A stretch of DNA of 64,000 bases from Corynebacterium felinum (GTDB lineage: Bacteria; Actinomycetota; Actinomycetes; Mycobacteriales; Mycobacteriaceae): assembly GCF_030408755.1 (NCBI RefSeq), contig NZ_CP047209.1, positions 372,001 through 436,000 on the forward strand, in the 5' to 3' direction. Under the pieces are notes generated by a model that was given only the letters and a program-made list of their open reading frames with translations, did no database searches and was not told the origin of the DNA. This document shows, piece after piece, positions 38,353 to 46,971 of this stretch. Made by a program: the position numbers and the translations under genes. Position 1 is the first letter of the stretch, and each line of letters opens with the position of its first letter.

Positions 38353-39831
38353 ATGGTGGGTGAGCGAGGAAGGACTGAACTTTACATTGTTGAGTATGGA
38401 ACCTGGATTGTAGTTATGCATAACGGTGAAAGCTGCCAACCACGTGTGTGTGGGCATTATGGGGAGGATAGGGTGAATCCCGACGATAGCCATGGTGTGC
38501 TTAGTTGTGTGTCTGCCGATGTAGGGGAAGTGTCAACTGGTGCGGGTGCTGATCTGTGGGATCAAGTCTTTTCAGGTGGCAATCTCCGCACTGCATTAGA
38601 GCGGGTTAAGACGAATAAGGGTGCTGCTGGTGTGGACGGGGTAGGTGTTGAGGATATTGACGTTTATCTGCGTGAACACTGGAGTGGCATTCGTGAGCGT
38701 CTTGACGCGGGAACGTATAAGCCGTTGCCGGTTCGTGAGGTGATGATCCTAAAGCCTTCGGGTGGTTGGCGTATGCTTGGTGTTCCGACTGTTGTTGATC
38801 GTGTGATTTGTCAGGCGATCGCGCAGGTACTTACGCCTATCTTTGATGTGGGGTTTGTGCCTGTGTCTTTTGGTTTCAGGCCTCAACGTAGCGCACATAT
38901 GGCGTTAAAGACCGCACGTGGGTTTCTTAACGAGGGGTATGTGTGGGTTGTTGAGGTTGATTTGTCGAAGTATTTCGACACGGTTAATCACGACATGTTG
39001 ATGTCGAGGGTGGCTCGTAAGGTTGACGATAAGCGCGTGTTGAAGCTTATTCGGGCGTATTTAAACGCTGGGATTATGGCTGATGGTGTTGTTCGGTGTA
39101 GTGATGCAGGGACTCCGCAGGGGTCACCGTTATCGCCGTTGTTGAGCAATATCATGTTGGATGATTTTGATCATTATCTTGCATCTAAGGGCACGAAGTT
39201 TGTTCGTTATGCTGATGATATTCGGGTCTTTGTTCGTTCCAAGCGTGCTGCGCAGCGTGCGCTTGCCCAGTCTGGGAAGTTTCTGGAGGGGAAGTTAAAG
39301 CTGCGGGTTAATCAGGAGAAGTCCACTATTTGTCATGCGATTAAGGCGGAGCTTTTAGGCTATGGGTTCTATCTGGTTCGTGGTGATCAGTATCGGTTTC
39401 GACTTACTAAGGCCACGAAGGTGAGGGTTTTAGCCCGAGTGAAAGAGCTTACGGCAAGATCGTGGTCGGTGTCGATGGAGTATCGCATTGACCGGTTAAA
39501 CAAATATTTGCGTGGATGGCTTGGTTATTTCGCGTTGGCGGATGCGAAGGTGTTTCTTAACCGGCTGGATGAGCATCTTCGTCGTCGACTGCGGATGTGC
39601 GTATGGAAGCAGTGGAAACGTATCCGAACGCGGATACGGAACCTCTGCCGCTTGGGTGTGGATAAACAAAAGGCCTATGAGTGGGCTAATACCAGTAAGT
39701 CCTACTGGCGTATCGCTGGCTCGTGGGTGCTTACAACCACGCTTACTAATGCGTATTGGAATGACCAGAACCTCGTATCAGCCGTGGCGTATTGGAACTA
39801 TAAGCACAGTCAATACTCTGTATTGGTGTAA
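38353..39831 (+). CDS. Group II intron reverse transcriptase/maturase
   Basis: Up to 492 residues. LRTALERVKTNKGAAGVDGV opens the RT fingers, GTPQGSPLSPLLSNIML is motif 4, and FVRYADDI holds the YADD catalytic site. The maturase X domain follows (YRIDRLNKYLRGWLGYF, then a basic helix-rich C-terminus ending in WKQWKRIRTRIRNLC and YWRIAGSWVL). No HNH endonuclease is seen. The start is uncertain: about 60 N-terminal residues before the RT domain may be intron RNA, and ATG at 38416 is an alternative. The frame is intact. Confidence 0.9.
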   Translation: MVGERGRTELYIVEYGTWIVVMHNGESCQPRVCGHYGEDRVNPDDSHGVLSCVSADVGEVSTGAGADLWDQVFSGGNLRTALERVKTNKGAAGVDGVGVEDIDVYLREHWSGIRERLDAGTYKPLPVREVMILKPSGGWRMLGVPTVVDRVICQAIAQVLTPIFDVGFVPVSFGFRPQRSAHMALKTARGFLNEGYVWVVEVDLSKYFDTVNHDMLMSRVARKVDDKRVLKLIRAYLNAGIMADGVVRCSDAGTPQGSPLSPLLSNIMLDDFDHYLASKGTKFVRYADDIRVFVRSKRAAQRALAQSGKFLEGKLKLRVNQEKSTICHAIKAELLGYGFYLVRGDQYRFRLTKATKVRVLARVKELTARSWSVSMEYRIDRLNKYLRGWLGYFALADAKVFLNRLDEHLRRRLRMCVWKQWKRIRTRIRNLCRLGVDKQKAYEWANTSKSYWRIAGSWVLTTTLTNAYWNDQNLVSAVAYWNYKHSQYSVLV

Positions 39832-39870
39832 GGAACCGCCGTATGCGATGAACCTCACGTACGGTGGTGT
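39831..39870 (+). ncRNA. Group II intron domain V
   Basis: ACCGCCGTATGCGATGAACC and CACGTACGGTGGT form a hairpin of the size and shape of domain V, the catalytic core of group II introns, in the expected place between the RT stop and the 3' splice end. The arms pair around CCGTA/TACGG. Confidence 0.75.
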
Positions 39871-39958
39871 GAGAGGGCTGCCGGGAAACCCGGCACCCTA
39901 CTCGATCGTCACAGGGTGCATAACTTTCATTGTGTACAATTAAGTAGGAGGTTAGAGG

Positions 39959-40837
39959 TTAGGGGTCCTCGATGATTTCTGCGTCGATGATATTCCACTC
40001 CCCACCTTCGATGGCAGGGGTTGGTGTGGTGAAATAAGTGCTGGTATGAGTGCTGTTGAGCAATGTTTCAAATGTGTCAATGAGTCGCAACCCTAGTGGT
40101 TTGAAGCTCATCCACGTCACAGCGCAGGAGGCGAGCCCGCCGAGAAGTGGGAATGATTTTGTTGCTGTAGTAGCAGCAGCATGTTTGGCTAGTAGGGTGC
40201 ACAGTTGGGTGGCAACCTGCTTCATCAACGGATACCAGGCGGATGTGCGCACGGCGTGGAGGGCAACATGTTGGCCCACAAACATGCCGATACGCGGGGA
40301 TGCGGTGGCCATGAGTTCGAGTGAGCCGGGAATGTTGTACATTGCCCCGAGGTAGGCGGTGAGTCTTAAGGTGGAGAAATCGTCGACTGGGGTGTCGGGC
40401 AGGTGGAGGTCGCTATCGCCGTAAAGGTAGGCGATGTGTTGGGCCATGCGGATGGTGTAGGCGAAATACTGCGCAAGGTCGGCGCTTCCGGCGGGCACCA
40501 TCAGCAGGGGGTGTGCGGCAAGCCCTGTGGCTAGTGCCAGTGCCGATGTCCCTTTTACATTGCGTGCAACTATTGTGCGGGCGTGTTCGCGCAGCTGCGC
40601 AGCGCTGAGGACAGTCTGCGGGCCGTGGGTGAGGATGTCCTCAAGGTGCGGGTGGTTGGCGAACTCCTGTGTTAAAAATGCGGTGCGGTCCACCCGGACG
40701 AAGGGGACGGTAAGGGCTGAGCCGATGAAGTGGAAAAGCTGGGCGGAGGGATCATTGGCTGATGAAAAATGTGGGTGTGGGCACACAATACTTCCTTTCC
40801 TCACGCCACGGTGATCCACACTTGTACCTTGAGGCAT
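39959..40837 (-). CDS. EcsC-like protein
   Basis: 292 residues from the ATG at 40835-40837 (an ATG eight codons upstream is an alternative). The central ALALATGLAAHPLLMVPAGSADLAQYFAYTIRMAQHIAYLYGD has the amphipathic helix pattern ending in YG that marks EcsC-family proteins, whose role is unclear. Its frame is continuous with the end of the decayed nadC upstream, so no stop separates them; the true start is therefore not certain. Confidence 0.65.
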   Translation of the reverse strand: MPQGTSVDHRGVRKGSIVCPHPHFSSANDPSAQLFHFIGSALTVPFVRVDRTAFLTQEFANHPHLEDILTHGPQTVLSAAQLREHARTIVARNVKGTSALALATGLAAHPLLMVPAGSADLAQYFAYTIRMAQHIAYLYGDSDLHLPDTPVDDFSTLRLTAYLGAMYNIPGSLELMATASPRIGMFVGQHVALHAVRTSAWYPLMKQVATQLCTLLAKHAAATTATKSFPLLGGLASCAVTWMSFKPLGLRLIDTFETLLNSTHTSTYFTTPTPAIEGGEWNIIDAEIIEDP

Positions 40838-40921
40838 GTTTGCCCCCAAGACTAGCAGCATGATGCCTGCTAGGTTCGGGATTTTTAGTGAGGTAGTTGG
40901 TTTGATGGCAGGTGAGGAGCG

Positions 40922-41561
40922 AAGGTCGACGCCGAGATCGCACACAGCAGCGAAGTGGGTCAGTGCCCCCACTGCGAGTTAATCCACGCCAGTTGCGTCA
41001 ATAGCGGCAGCGTTTTCGAGTGTCAGCCCGCCGGATGCTTCGGTACGCACACCTTTCGGGCGGGCGATCTGCACCACCGACATGTGATTGAGCAAAATCA
41101 GATCCGCCCGCGCATCAACGGCTTCCACCACCTGGCTAAAGGTGTCACACTCGACCTCAATGGCAATGGCAGGGTTATAGGCGCGAACCGCCTGAAACGC
41201 TTGTGCCACCGAGCCTGCGGCAATGGTGTGATTACCCTTAATCAGTGCCGCATCGCCCAAGCCCAAACGGTGGTTTCCCCCACCGCCGCAGCGCACCGCG
41301 TATTTCTGGAGGAGTCGAAGCCTAGGGATGTTCTTGCCGGTATCGCGAATGCGGGCAGCTGAATCCGCGCAGACATCCACCCAGGCGGCAGTAAGCGTGG
41401 CGGCGCAGGAAAGCTGGCTGAGCATATTTAATAAGGTGCGCTCGATGGACGGTAAGTCACGCGCCAGGCCGCGCACGCTCAGCAGTGTTGTGTCGGCGTC
41501 GAAACGCTGCCCGTTGTTGATAATAACGGTGACGTCATGTGGGCTGTGCGTGCGCGTTGTC
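40922..41561 (-). pseudogene. nadC: nadC remnant (quinolinate phosphoribosyltransferase)
   Basis: Family features survive: IERTLLNMLSQLSCAATLT, DTGKNIPRLRLLQKYAVRCGGGGNHRLGL, ALIKGNHTIAAGS, VEVECDTFSQVVEA and EASGGLTLEN. NadC is normally about 280 residues, but here the first about 80 are missing (a stop precedes at 41562-41564). An in-frame TAA at 40979-40981 also splits GVD from LAVGALTHFAAVCDLGVDL, where Tyr or a similar residue is expected. Neither nadA nor nadB is nearby. De novo NAD synthesis from quinolinate is probably lost here. Confidence 0.85.
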
Positions 41562-41740
41562 CACTAATCCACCACGGCAAGTGTAACGAGGAATGCCCGC
41601 CGCACACACCAGCAATTTTGCGGGGTAGACCTGTGCGGGCAGGTGCGGACTGTGCACAAGATGATGGGCGTGTGAATATTTGGTGAATGTTGTGTGAATA
41701 GTGCGCAGGAATAGTCTTTAACAGATGTTAAAATTCGCCT

Positions 41741-42244
41741 ATGGCTTTGATGAATCCCACAGCTGTCCGCTCCCGCGCCGGACTTCTTTCTGCTGCGGAT
41801 GAGCTTTTGCACGAGCGACATTCTGTCGACATCTCCATCACCGACGTGGTCAAACACGCGGGACTAAGCCGCCCCACTTTCTACCAATACTTCCCTGACC
41901 TCGGCATGCTGTTTGCTACCTGCGGATTTGAGCGCGTGGGGACGCTGATTGAGCAGGCGTCGCAAGGCGATTTCCTCAGCGAACTCTTCGACGGCATGGC
42001 TGCCGACGCCGCTTTCTATTTCCACATTTACGACGGCCCAGGGGGAGTGCTGTTTCAAGTAGGCATGATCCAAGCAATCACGCAGAAGCTTATCGACGAC
42101 GGCGCTACTGCTCCCGCTGCCGAATTCGCCGCCGCGGGCATCGTGTGGAATTTGGTCAAACACCTCGTGGTCGCTGCCGGCGGGGCAGTGGCTGTAGATA
42201 ATCCTGCCGCGCACATTCAACCACTGATGGACCGCTTAGTGTAG
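41741..42244 (+). CDS. TetR-family transcriptional regulator
   Basis: 167 residues, short for the family. The HTH is SITDVVKHAGLSRPTFYQYFPD at about residues 32-53; a helical ligand domain follows (FYFHIYDGPGGVLFQVGM). The only close neighbours are nadC remains (divergent) and a GNAT gene (convergent), so the target is unclear. The start is well placed, but a second Met three codons later could be used. Confidence 0.85.
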   Translation: MALMNPTAVRSRAGLLSAADELLHERHSVDISITDVVKHAGLSRPTFYQYFPDLGMLFATCGFERVGTLIEQASQGDFLSELFDGMAADAAFYFHIYDGPGGVLFQVGMIQAITQKLIDDGATAPAAEFAAAGIVWNLVKHLVVAAGGAVAVDNPAAHIQPLMDRLV

Positions 42245-42255
42245 CGGGAATTTTT

Positions 42256-42678
42256 CTATTCAGTGAAACGGATGAAGGCGCGCAATTCAAAGTCACCGAA
42301 ATCCCTTGACTCGGTAAAGCCCATTGCTTCATAGAATGCGCGCTGGTAGGGCTGGTCGTCGGTAAGCAACACGTGTTGGCGGCAGTGCGCAAAGGGGGCG
42401 AATGCGTGCTCCATCAATACGCGACCAATGCCTTGATGGTGCAGCTCAGGCTTGACCAGAATATCTTGCAGATAGGCGATGACCTCGCCATCGCCAACGA
42501 TGCGGGCAAGGCCGACTAATTCGTCGCCGTGGTAGGCGCAGACCACAAACCGCGATCCTTCCAGCGCTCGCATCAGCTGGTCGGGGTTGCGGGTATAGGC
42601 TTGCCAACCCACCGAGTTGTAGAGGGAAACCGCTTCTTCTTTGGTGGGGAGGTAATTATCACGGATCGTGATATCCAC
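42256..42678 (-). CDS. GNAT-family N-acetyltransferase
   Basis: 140 residues from a GTG at 42676-42678, chosen because AGAAAGGA lies at ideal distance; an upstream ATG is less likely. FVVCAYHGDELVGLARIVGDG and ILVKPELHHQGIGRVLMEHAF (the acetyl-CoA loop QGIG) are GNAT hallmarks, with YEAMGF near the end. Substrate unknown. It converges on the TetR gene 11 bases away. Confidence 0.9.
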   Translation of the reverse strand: MDITIRDNYLPTKEEAVSLYNSVGWQAYTRNPDQLMRALEGSRFVVCAYHGDELVGLARIVGDGEVIAYLQDILVKPELHHQGIGRVLMEHAFAPFAHCRQHVLLTDDQPYQRAFYEAMGFTESRDFGDFELRAFIRFTE

Positions 42679-42724
42679 GACTGATCCTTTCTCTTGATGC
42701 CTATTTTCGATAGTGAACATCATT

Positions 42725-43035
42725 CTAAAGTGTTTGTTTTGGGGGAGAGTGCTACACGATATCCACTCTGGCGCTACTTGATCGTGACCGCTCCGCTACG
42801 AAAAGCTCGTCTGGAACAGGCTTGGGATTGCTGCTGGTCTTGAAGCTTTCGCTGCCGTTCCACCTCTGAAATATCACGATTTGTCGTACTCCCAGTCTTA
42901 TGAGGAAAACGCTCCGTGTCGCCTTGCGAATATTTTGGTAAGTTCGTGACTAAAGCTGCGACGTCGGGGTGCACAAGCGCTGTGGAAAGAATGCACACAA
43001 AGGACGTTGGGGTAGTTTCAGGAAGGTGCGAGTAC
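42725..43035. other. Intergenic region, no gene seen
   Basis: About 310 bases between the divergent GNAT and phosphoesterase genes. Open frames here lack RBS and family features. The promoters of both neighbours should lie here, but no clear element could be fixed. Confidence 0.5.
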
Positions 43036-43662
43036 ATGCGCGATTTCTATATTTCGGACCCGCATTTTGGGCACACGCTTGTGTCCGAGTTGCGAGGATT
43101 TAGATCCCCGCGCGCCCACGATCGCGCACTTTTTGAGGCATGGATGGATGAACTCCCAGCGGACGAAAATATTCGCCTGTGGATTCTTGGGGATAATTCC
43201 TGTGGCACAGAAGAAGACGAAGACTATGCCCTTGGGCAGTTGCAGCGTCTGCGCGAGAATCTCTTGGTGAAGAAAAATTCTCGCCTCGCCCTGCATGGGA
43301 TCGTGGGAAACCATGACAGTATTCACCCGATGTCGACGAAATCGTATAAGCGCCTGCCCACTTTTTTACAGGTGTATGACACTATCCAGTTAGCGGCCAG
43401 CACAAAAATGGCCGGAATGCGGGTGATGCTGAGCCACTTCCCATACACGGGCGATCAATTTGATACTGATCGCATGGAACAATTTCGACTCCGAGATTTA
43501 GGCCAGCCGCTGGTGCATGGGCATACCCACAATAAGGAGATTATTAGCTATTCCGCACAAGGCAGCCTACAGCTGTGCGTGTGCGTAGATGCCTGCGAGG
43601 GGATGCGCCCCATGGAGAAAGAAACCTTAGACAAAATTATTCACCAACATTTTAAACGGTGA
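43036..43662 (+). CDS. Calcineurin-like metallophosphoesterase
   Basis: 208 residues from the ATG at 43036, behind GGAAGG. The dinuclear metal site is complete: DPHFGH (D-x-H), LGDNSCG, GNHD, LSHFPY and GHTH. It resembles small phosphoesterases found in phages and plasmids as well as chromosomes. The substrate is unknown. It stands alone between the GNAT gene and the small-gene pair. Confidence 0.88.
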   Translation: MRDFYISDPHFGHTLVSELRGFRSPRAHDRALFEAWMDELPADENIRLWILGDNSCGTEEDEDYALGQLQRLRENLLVKKNSRLALHGIVGNHDSIHPMSTKSYKRLPTFLQVYDTIQLAASTKMAGMRVMLSHFPYTGDQFDTDRMEQFRLRDLGQPLVHGHTHNKEIISYSAQGSLQLCVCVDACEGMRPMEKETLDKIIHQHFKR

Positions 43663-43887
43663 AATGTGGAGCGCAACGTGTGTAAAGTGTGTATTTGTAA
43701 CTTGACCTTTTTAAGTGTTGTGCAGATACGAATGAAAGTCAATCATCAGTAAGTCAAAAAATGCGAAAATCTAGCAGCGGAATAAAGCTTTATGTGCAGC
43801 CAGGGAAGGTGTGGCCAGTATTGAATATTTATCCGTAGTCAACAACTTAAATATGTGCACATTTTCATTAAAATAAAGAGGTGAGGA

Positions 43888-44322
43888 ATGAGAAGTTTTA
43901 CCCTTGTTTTATATCATTTAAAACATGCCGAAACTTGGGTCAAGCTTTTATTGGTTTATAGCTTTGTTGGCACAATTGCATTGGTTGGGTTTGCTTGGGC
44001 GATAGAGGTTGACAGTAAAGAGTCAGTTGGAATGACGATTGTACCGCTTCTTCAGGCATTTTCACCAATGTTGGCCGCTACTATCGCATGGTTGGGTGTC
44101 CATCACACAGTGCGAAACTCCAGAAAACAGGAATCTCTGAAAGCATGGCACGAAAGCGTGCGGTGGGCATGCGAACTGTGTTTCAGTGAAGATGAAAACA
44201 AGGTGGCTATGGGTCTTGCGCTGTTGGATGCCCTTGACAACCATCCTCAATTGGAGGAGAATGAGCAACAGATTATTGATTCTGCGATTAAGAATGTATG
44301 TAATAAGGGCTTGGAAAAATAG
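43888..44322 (+). CDS. Small membrane protein (two helices)
   Basis: 144 residues behind a strong GAGGTGAGG RBS. Two helices are visible (LLLVYSFVGTIALVGFAWAI and MTIVPLLQAFSPMLAATIAWLGV). They are followed by a cytoplasmic helical tail of about 70 residues (SRKQESLKAWHESVRWACELCF). It lies 27 bases upstream of the basic protein at 44350, probably in one transcript. Not recognised. Confidence 0.7.
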   Translation: MRSFTLVLYHLKHAETWVKLLLVYSFVGTIALVGFAWAIEVDSKESVGMTIVPLLQAFSPMLAATIAWLGVHHTVRNSRKQESLKAWHESVRWACELCFSEDENKVAMGLALLDALDNHPQLEENEQQIIDSAIKNVCNKGLEK

Positions 44323-44349
44323 GAATTTAATAGTGAAAGGAGGGTGGTC

Positions 44350-44733
44350 ATGTCGCATGTTTTGCCACGGAATCATAAAAGAGATTTGGCGCGCAAAGTT
44401 GCCACAAGGCGAAAGGTTGCCACAAAAAAGGACAGACGAGAAAAGTTTTACAAGATAGCTTTGAAAGATGCTCTTTTGTCAGATGGGTCTTTAGAATATG
44501 AAATTGGTGTCCTTTTAAAAAACCTATCAAAAAGTAGTGATAGGCACAATCTACTTGCGAAGCTACGGCTAGTGTCGAGCGGAGGCGAGGGAGAATGGAG
44601 TCCTACAAAAAACCAGATTAAAGCGGCACAACTCCTGATCAAGCGCGTCGCTGAAGGTAAAAGTACAGAAGAAATCACTCCAGAAATTCGTTATATTGCG
44701 CAATTTGGGCAAACTCCTTCATTAAAATCCTAA
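44350..44733 (+). CDS. Small basic hypothetical protein
   Basis: 127 residues from ATG 44350, behind AAAGGAGGG; a GTG two codons earlier is possible. The first about 35 residues are very basic (RNHKRDLARKVATRRKVATK), which suggests nucleic-acid binding; the rest is helical. It pairs with the membrane gene upstream. The combination resembles no system known to the reader of this sequence; a toxin-antitoxin or phage-derived origin is possible. Confidence 0.65.
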   Translation: MSHVLPRNHKRDLARKVATRRKVATKKDRREKFYKIALKDALLSDGSLEYEIGVLLKNLSKSSDRHNLLAKLRLVSSGGEGEWSPTKNQIKAAQLLIKRVAEGKSTEEITPEIRYIAQFGQTPSLKS

Positions 44734-44756
44734 GACCGTGGAGGTCGTGGGGTTTT
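44724..44756 (+). terminator. Probable terminator after the small basic gene
   Basis: AAAATCC...GACC pairs with GGTC...GGGGTTTT across the stop codon (two G-T pairs and an inner mismatch), followed by TTTT. Moderate strength. Confidence 0.45.
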
Positions 44757-45107
44757 CTTGGCTCACCATTTCAAGGCAAGGGCGTAGCCCCGCACTGTGG
44801 GAATGCCTCCTGCGCTATAAGCAGCCCCTTTGTGGTGGGGTCGAAAAGCAATCGCGTAGTGCGCGGATATGTTTGTCGGCTGTGTGTTGCGTGTGGGGGT
44901 GGGGGTGTGGTTAAATTTCTAGGTTGCCTTTCATAGGTCGCATCTTTCCGCTGCTGTTTCCGGAGTGGCGAAGCTGCGAAACCCCTCGACCTTCATGGTT
45001 CGTTGTTTAACCACTACTGGTTTAAATGTGAAAAGCTGCACGTACATAGACCGCGTGCGTCAGTTCGGAAATCTGCCGCACATAAAATATAGGTCAAGGA
45101 GACCCTA
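44757..45107 (+). promoter_or_regulatory. Promoter/leader region of rplN-rplX-rplE
   Basis: About 350 bases with no gene before rplN. TAAAAT at 45083-45088 could be the -10 element, but the -35 is not clear. AAGGAGA at about 45097-45103 is the rplN RBS. The rest is GC-rich and holds no other feature. Confidence 0.4.
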
Positions 45108-45476
45108 GTGATTCAGCAGGAATCGCGTCTGAAGGTCGCCGACAACACCGGTGCACGTGAAATTCTGTGCATCCGCGTTCTCGGTGGATCCACCCGACGT
45201 TTTGCTGGCATTGGTGACGTTATCGTCGCTACTGTCAAGGAAGCAACCCCTGGCGGCAACGTGAAGGCCGGCGAGGTTGTGAAGGCTGTTATCGTTCGTG
45301 CGAAGAAGGAAACCCGTCGTCCAGACGGCTCCTACATCAAGTTCGACGAGAACGCTGCCGTTATCATCAAGAACGACAACGAGCCTAAGGGCACTCGTAT
45401 CTTCGGCCCCGTTGCTCGCGAGCTTCGTGACAAGAAGTTCATGAAGATCGTTTCTCTCGCACCGGAGGTGATCTAA
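45108..45476 (+). CDS. rplN: 50S ribosomal protein L14
   Basis: 122 residues, GTG start behind [35 protein letters not shown] and the C-terminal [24 protein letters not shown] match uL14, which forms part of the subunit interface. It is normally next to rpsQ; here it starts a separate unit. Confidence 0.98.
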   Translation: MIQQESRLKVADNTGAREILCIRVLGGSTRRFAGIGDVIVATVKEATPGGNVKAGEVVKAVIVRAKKETRRPDGSYIKFDENAAVIIKNDNEPKGTRIFGPVARELRDKKFMKIVSLAPEVI

Positions 45477-45479
45477 CTT

Positions 45480-45794
45480 ATGAAGATCCATAAGGGCGAC
45501 ATGGTTGTCGTAATCTCCGGCCCAGACAAGGGCGCACAGGGCAAGGTTATTCAGGCTTTCCCTAAGACCAACAAGGTTCTGGTTGAGGGCGTTAACCGCA
45601 TCAAGAAGCACGTTGCTAACTCCGCACCAGAGCGTGGCGCTGAGTCCGGCGGCATCGTAACCCAGGAAGCACCAATCCACGTGTCTAACGTGATGGTTCT
45701 GGATTCCGATGGCAAGCCAACCCGCGTTGGTTACCGCTTCGATGAGAACGGCAAGAAGGTCCGTATCTCCCGTCGCAATGGGAAGGACATCTAA
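45480..45794 (+). CDS. rplX: 50S ribosomal protein L24
   Basis: 104 residues. The KOW motif ([22 protein letters not shown]) and [14 protein letters not shown] identify uL24, one of the two proteins that start 50S assembly. It begins three bases after the rplN stop. Confidence 0.98.
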   Translation: MKIHKGDMVVVISGPDKGAQGKVIQAFPKTNKVLVEGVNRIKKHVANSAPERGAESGGIVTQEAPIHVSNVMVLDSDGKPTRVGYRFDENGKKVRISRRNGKDI

Positions 45795-45796
45795 TC

Positions 45797-46354
45797 ATGA
45801 CCTACACTCCACGTCTGAAGACCCGCTACCGCGAGGAAATCCGCACCAAGCTCAACGAAGAGTTCTCCTACGATAACGTCATGCAGATCCCTGGCGTTGT
45901 CAAGGTTGTTGTGAACATGGGTGTTGGCGACGCTGCTCGCGACTCCAAGCTCATCAACGGTGCATTGGAAGACCTGACCGCGATCACTGGCCAGAAGCCA
46001 GAACTGCGTCGCGCGAAGAAGTCCATCGCTAACTTCAAGCTGCGTGAGGGCATGCCAATCGGCGCCCGCGTCACCCTGCGTGGCGACCGCATGTGGGAGT
46101 TCCTGGACCGCCTGCTGACCGTCGCTCTGCCACGTATTCGTGACTTCCGCGGCCTGTCTGATCAGCAGTTCGACGGCCACGGTAACTACACCTTCGGCCT
46201 GACCGAGCAGACCATGTTCTACGAAATCGACGTTGACAAGGTCGACCGCCCACGCGGTATGGACATCACCGTCGTGACCACTGCTACCAACAATGACGAA
46301 GGCCGCGCGCTGCTGCGCGAACTGGGCTTCCCATTCAAGAAGGCAGATCAGTAA
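45797..46354 (+). CDS. rplE: 50S ribosomal protein L5
   Basis: 185 residues. [28 protein letters not shown] and [19 protein letters not shown] are the uL5 signature; it binds 5S rRNA and contacts P-site tRNA. It follows rplX by two bases and ends the three-gene unit, without rpsN or rpsH beyond it, a split order known in corynebacteria. Confidence 0.98.
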   Translation: MTYTPRLKTRYREEIRTKLNEEFSYDNVMQIPGVVKVVVNMGVGDAARDSKLINGALEDLTAITGQKPELRRAKKSIANFKLREGMPIGARVTLRGDRMWEFLDRLLTVALPRIRDFRGLSDQQFDGHGNYTFGLTEQTMFYEIDVDKVDRPRGMDITVVTTATNNDEGRALLRELGFPFKKADQ

Positions 46355-46374
46355 AGCACTTTTGCTGAACATTT

Positions 46375-46416
46375 AAAAAGCACACCCATCCTGTATTTAT
46401 GGAGGGTGTGCTTTTT
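46375..46416 (+). terminator. Terminator after rplE
   Basis: A perfect 13-bp stem AAAAAGCACACCC/GGGTGTGCTTTTT with a 16-base loop. It works in both directions and also ends the convergent gene at 46471. Confidence 0.95.
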
Positions 46417-46470
46417 CTATGCCAACAGCACGTGCGTATCGACGCCGGGGCTTTATGTTTCATTGTTGCT

Positions 46471-46971
46471 TTAGCGGGGCGCTTCGATGGTGCGCATGAA
46501 ACGATCCACTAGTTCGGCGGCGCCACGAAGTTCTGTGCCGATGCCTACTTTATACAGGCGATTATCTTTGGTGGTGATGGTGATTGCTTCAGTGCTGGAA
46601 TTAACATCCATGAAAAAGCCAGCCGGTTGATGCGGATTGCCTTTCGCACCCCATTCGCGGTGGATTCGCTGCTCGGAGGGGATAGATTCGAGTGCTATGT
46701 AGGCAATATTTTTCCGTGGTATTTGCTGTTTGATCAGGGGGAGTTGGCCGAAGTGCACGCTGGAATTGTCGATTCGGATATAGGTGCAGATTTTAAACAC
46801 CAGCACGTTTAAGGTGAACAGGATGAGTGCGAGCACAATGAAAGGGATTAGGGAGATGGAATCGTTCCAAAAGCCCACAACGAGAAAAAATGTGGCTACC
46901 GCAAGTATTCCCAGCAGGCCGAGGCGCCATCCGGAGTGGAGGTAGTTGTGCAATTGTAGCGAAGAATTCAT
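46471..46971 (-). CDS. Membrane protein with PH-like domain (hypothetical)
   Basis: 166 residues from the ATG at 46969-46971, behind AAGGA; upstream extensions in the frame lack an RBS and are rich in Pro/Lys, so they are left out. Two helices (LLGILAVATFFLVVGFW and ISLIPFIVLALILFTLNVLVF) are followed by a beta-rich domain (RIDNSSVHFGQLPLI, AITITTKDNRLYKVGI) like small bacterial PH-type domains. Function unknown. Confidence 0.7.
   Translation of the reverse strand: MNSSLQLHNYLHSGWRLGLLGILAVATFFLVVGFWNDSISLIPFIVLALILFTLNVLVFKICTYIRIDNSSVHFGQLPLIKQQIPRKNIAYIALESIPSEQRIHREWGAKGNPHQPAGFFMDVNSSTEAITITTKDNRLYKVGIGTELRGAAELVDRFMRTIEAPR

Larger units (their letters stand above)
37974..39906 (+). mobile_element. 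Group II intron with reverse transcriptase
   Basis: The 5' end is placed at GTTCGCCCGACATGGGC (37974), close to the GUGYG-type start and 5' pattern of bacterial group II introns. The 3' end is at CTACTCGAT (about 39906), after a domain V-like hairpin and a domain VI-like stem (GCCGGGAAACCCGGC). Total about 1.93 kb. Insertion directly behind a Rho-independent terminator is the target choice known for class C introns, which also lack an endonuclease domain, as this one appears to. Exact ends may differ by a few bases. Confidence 0.82.
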
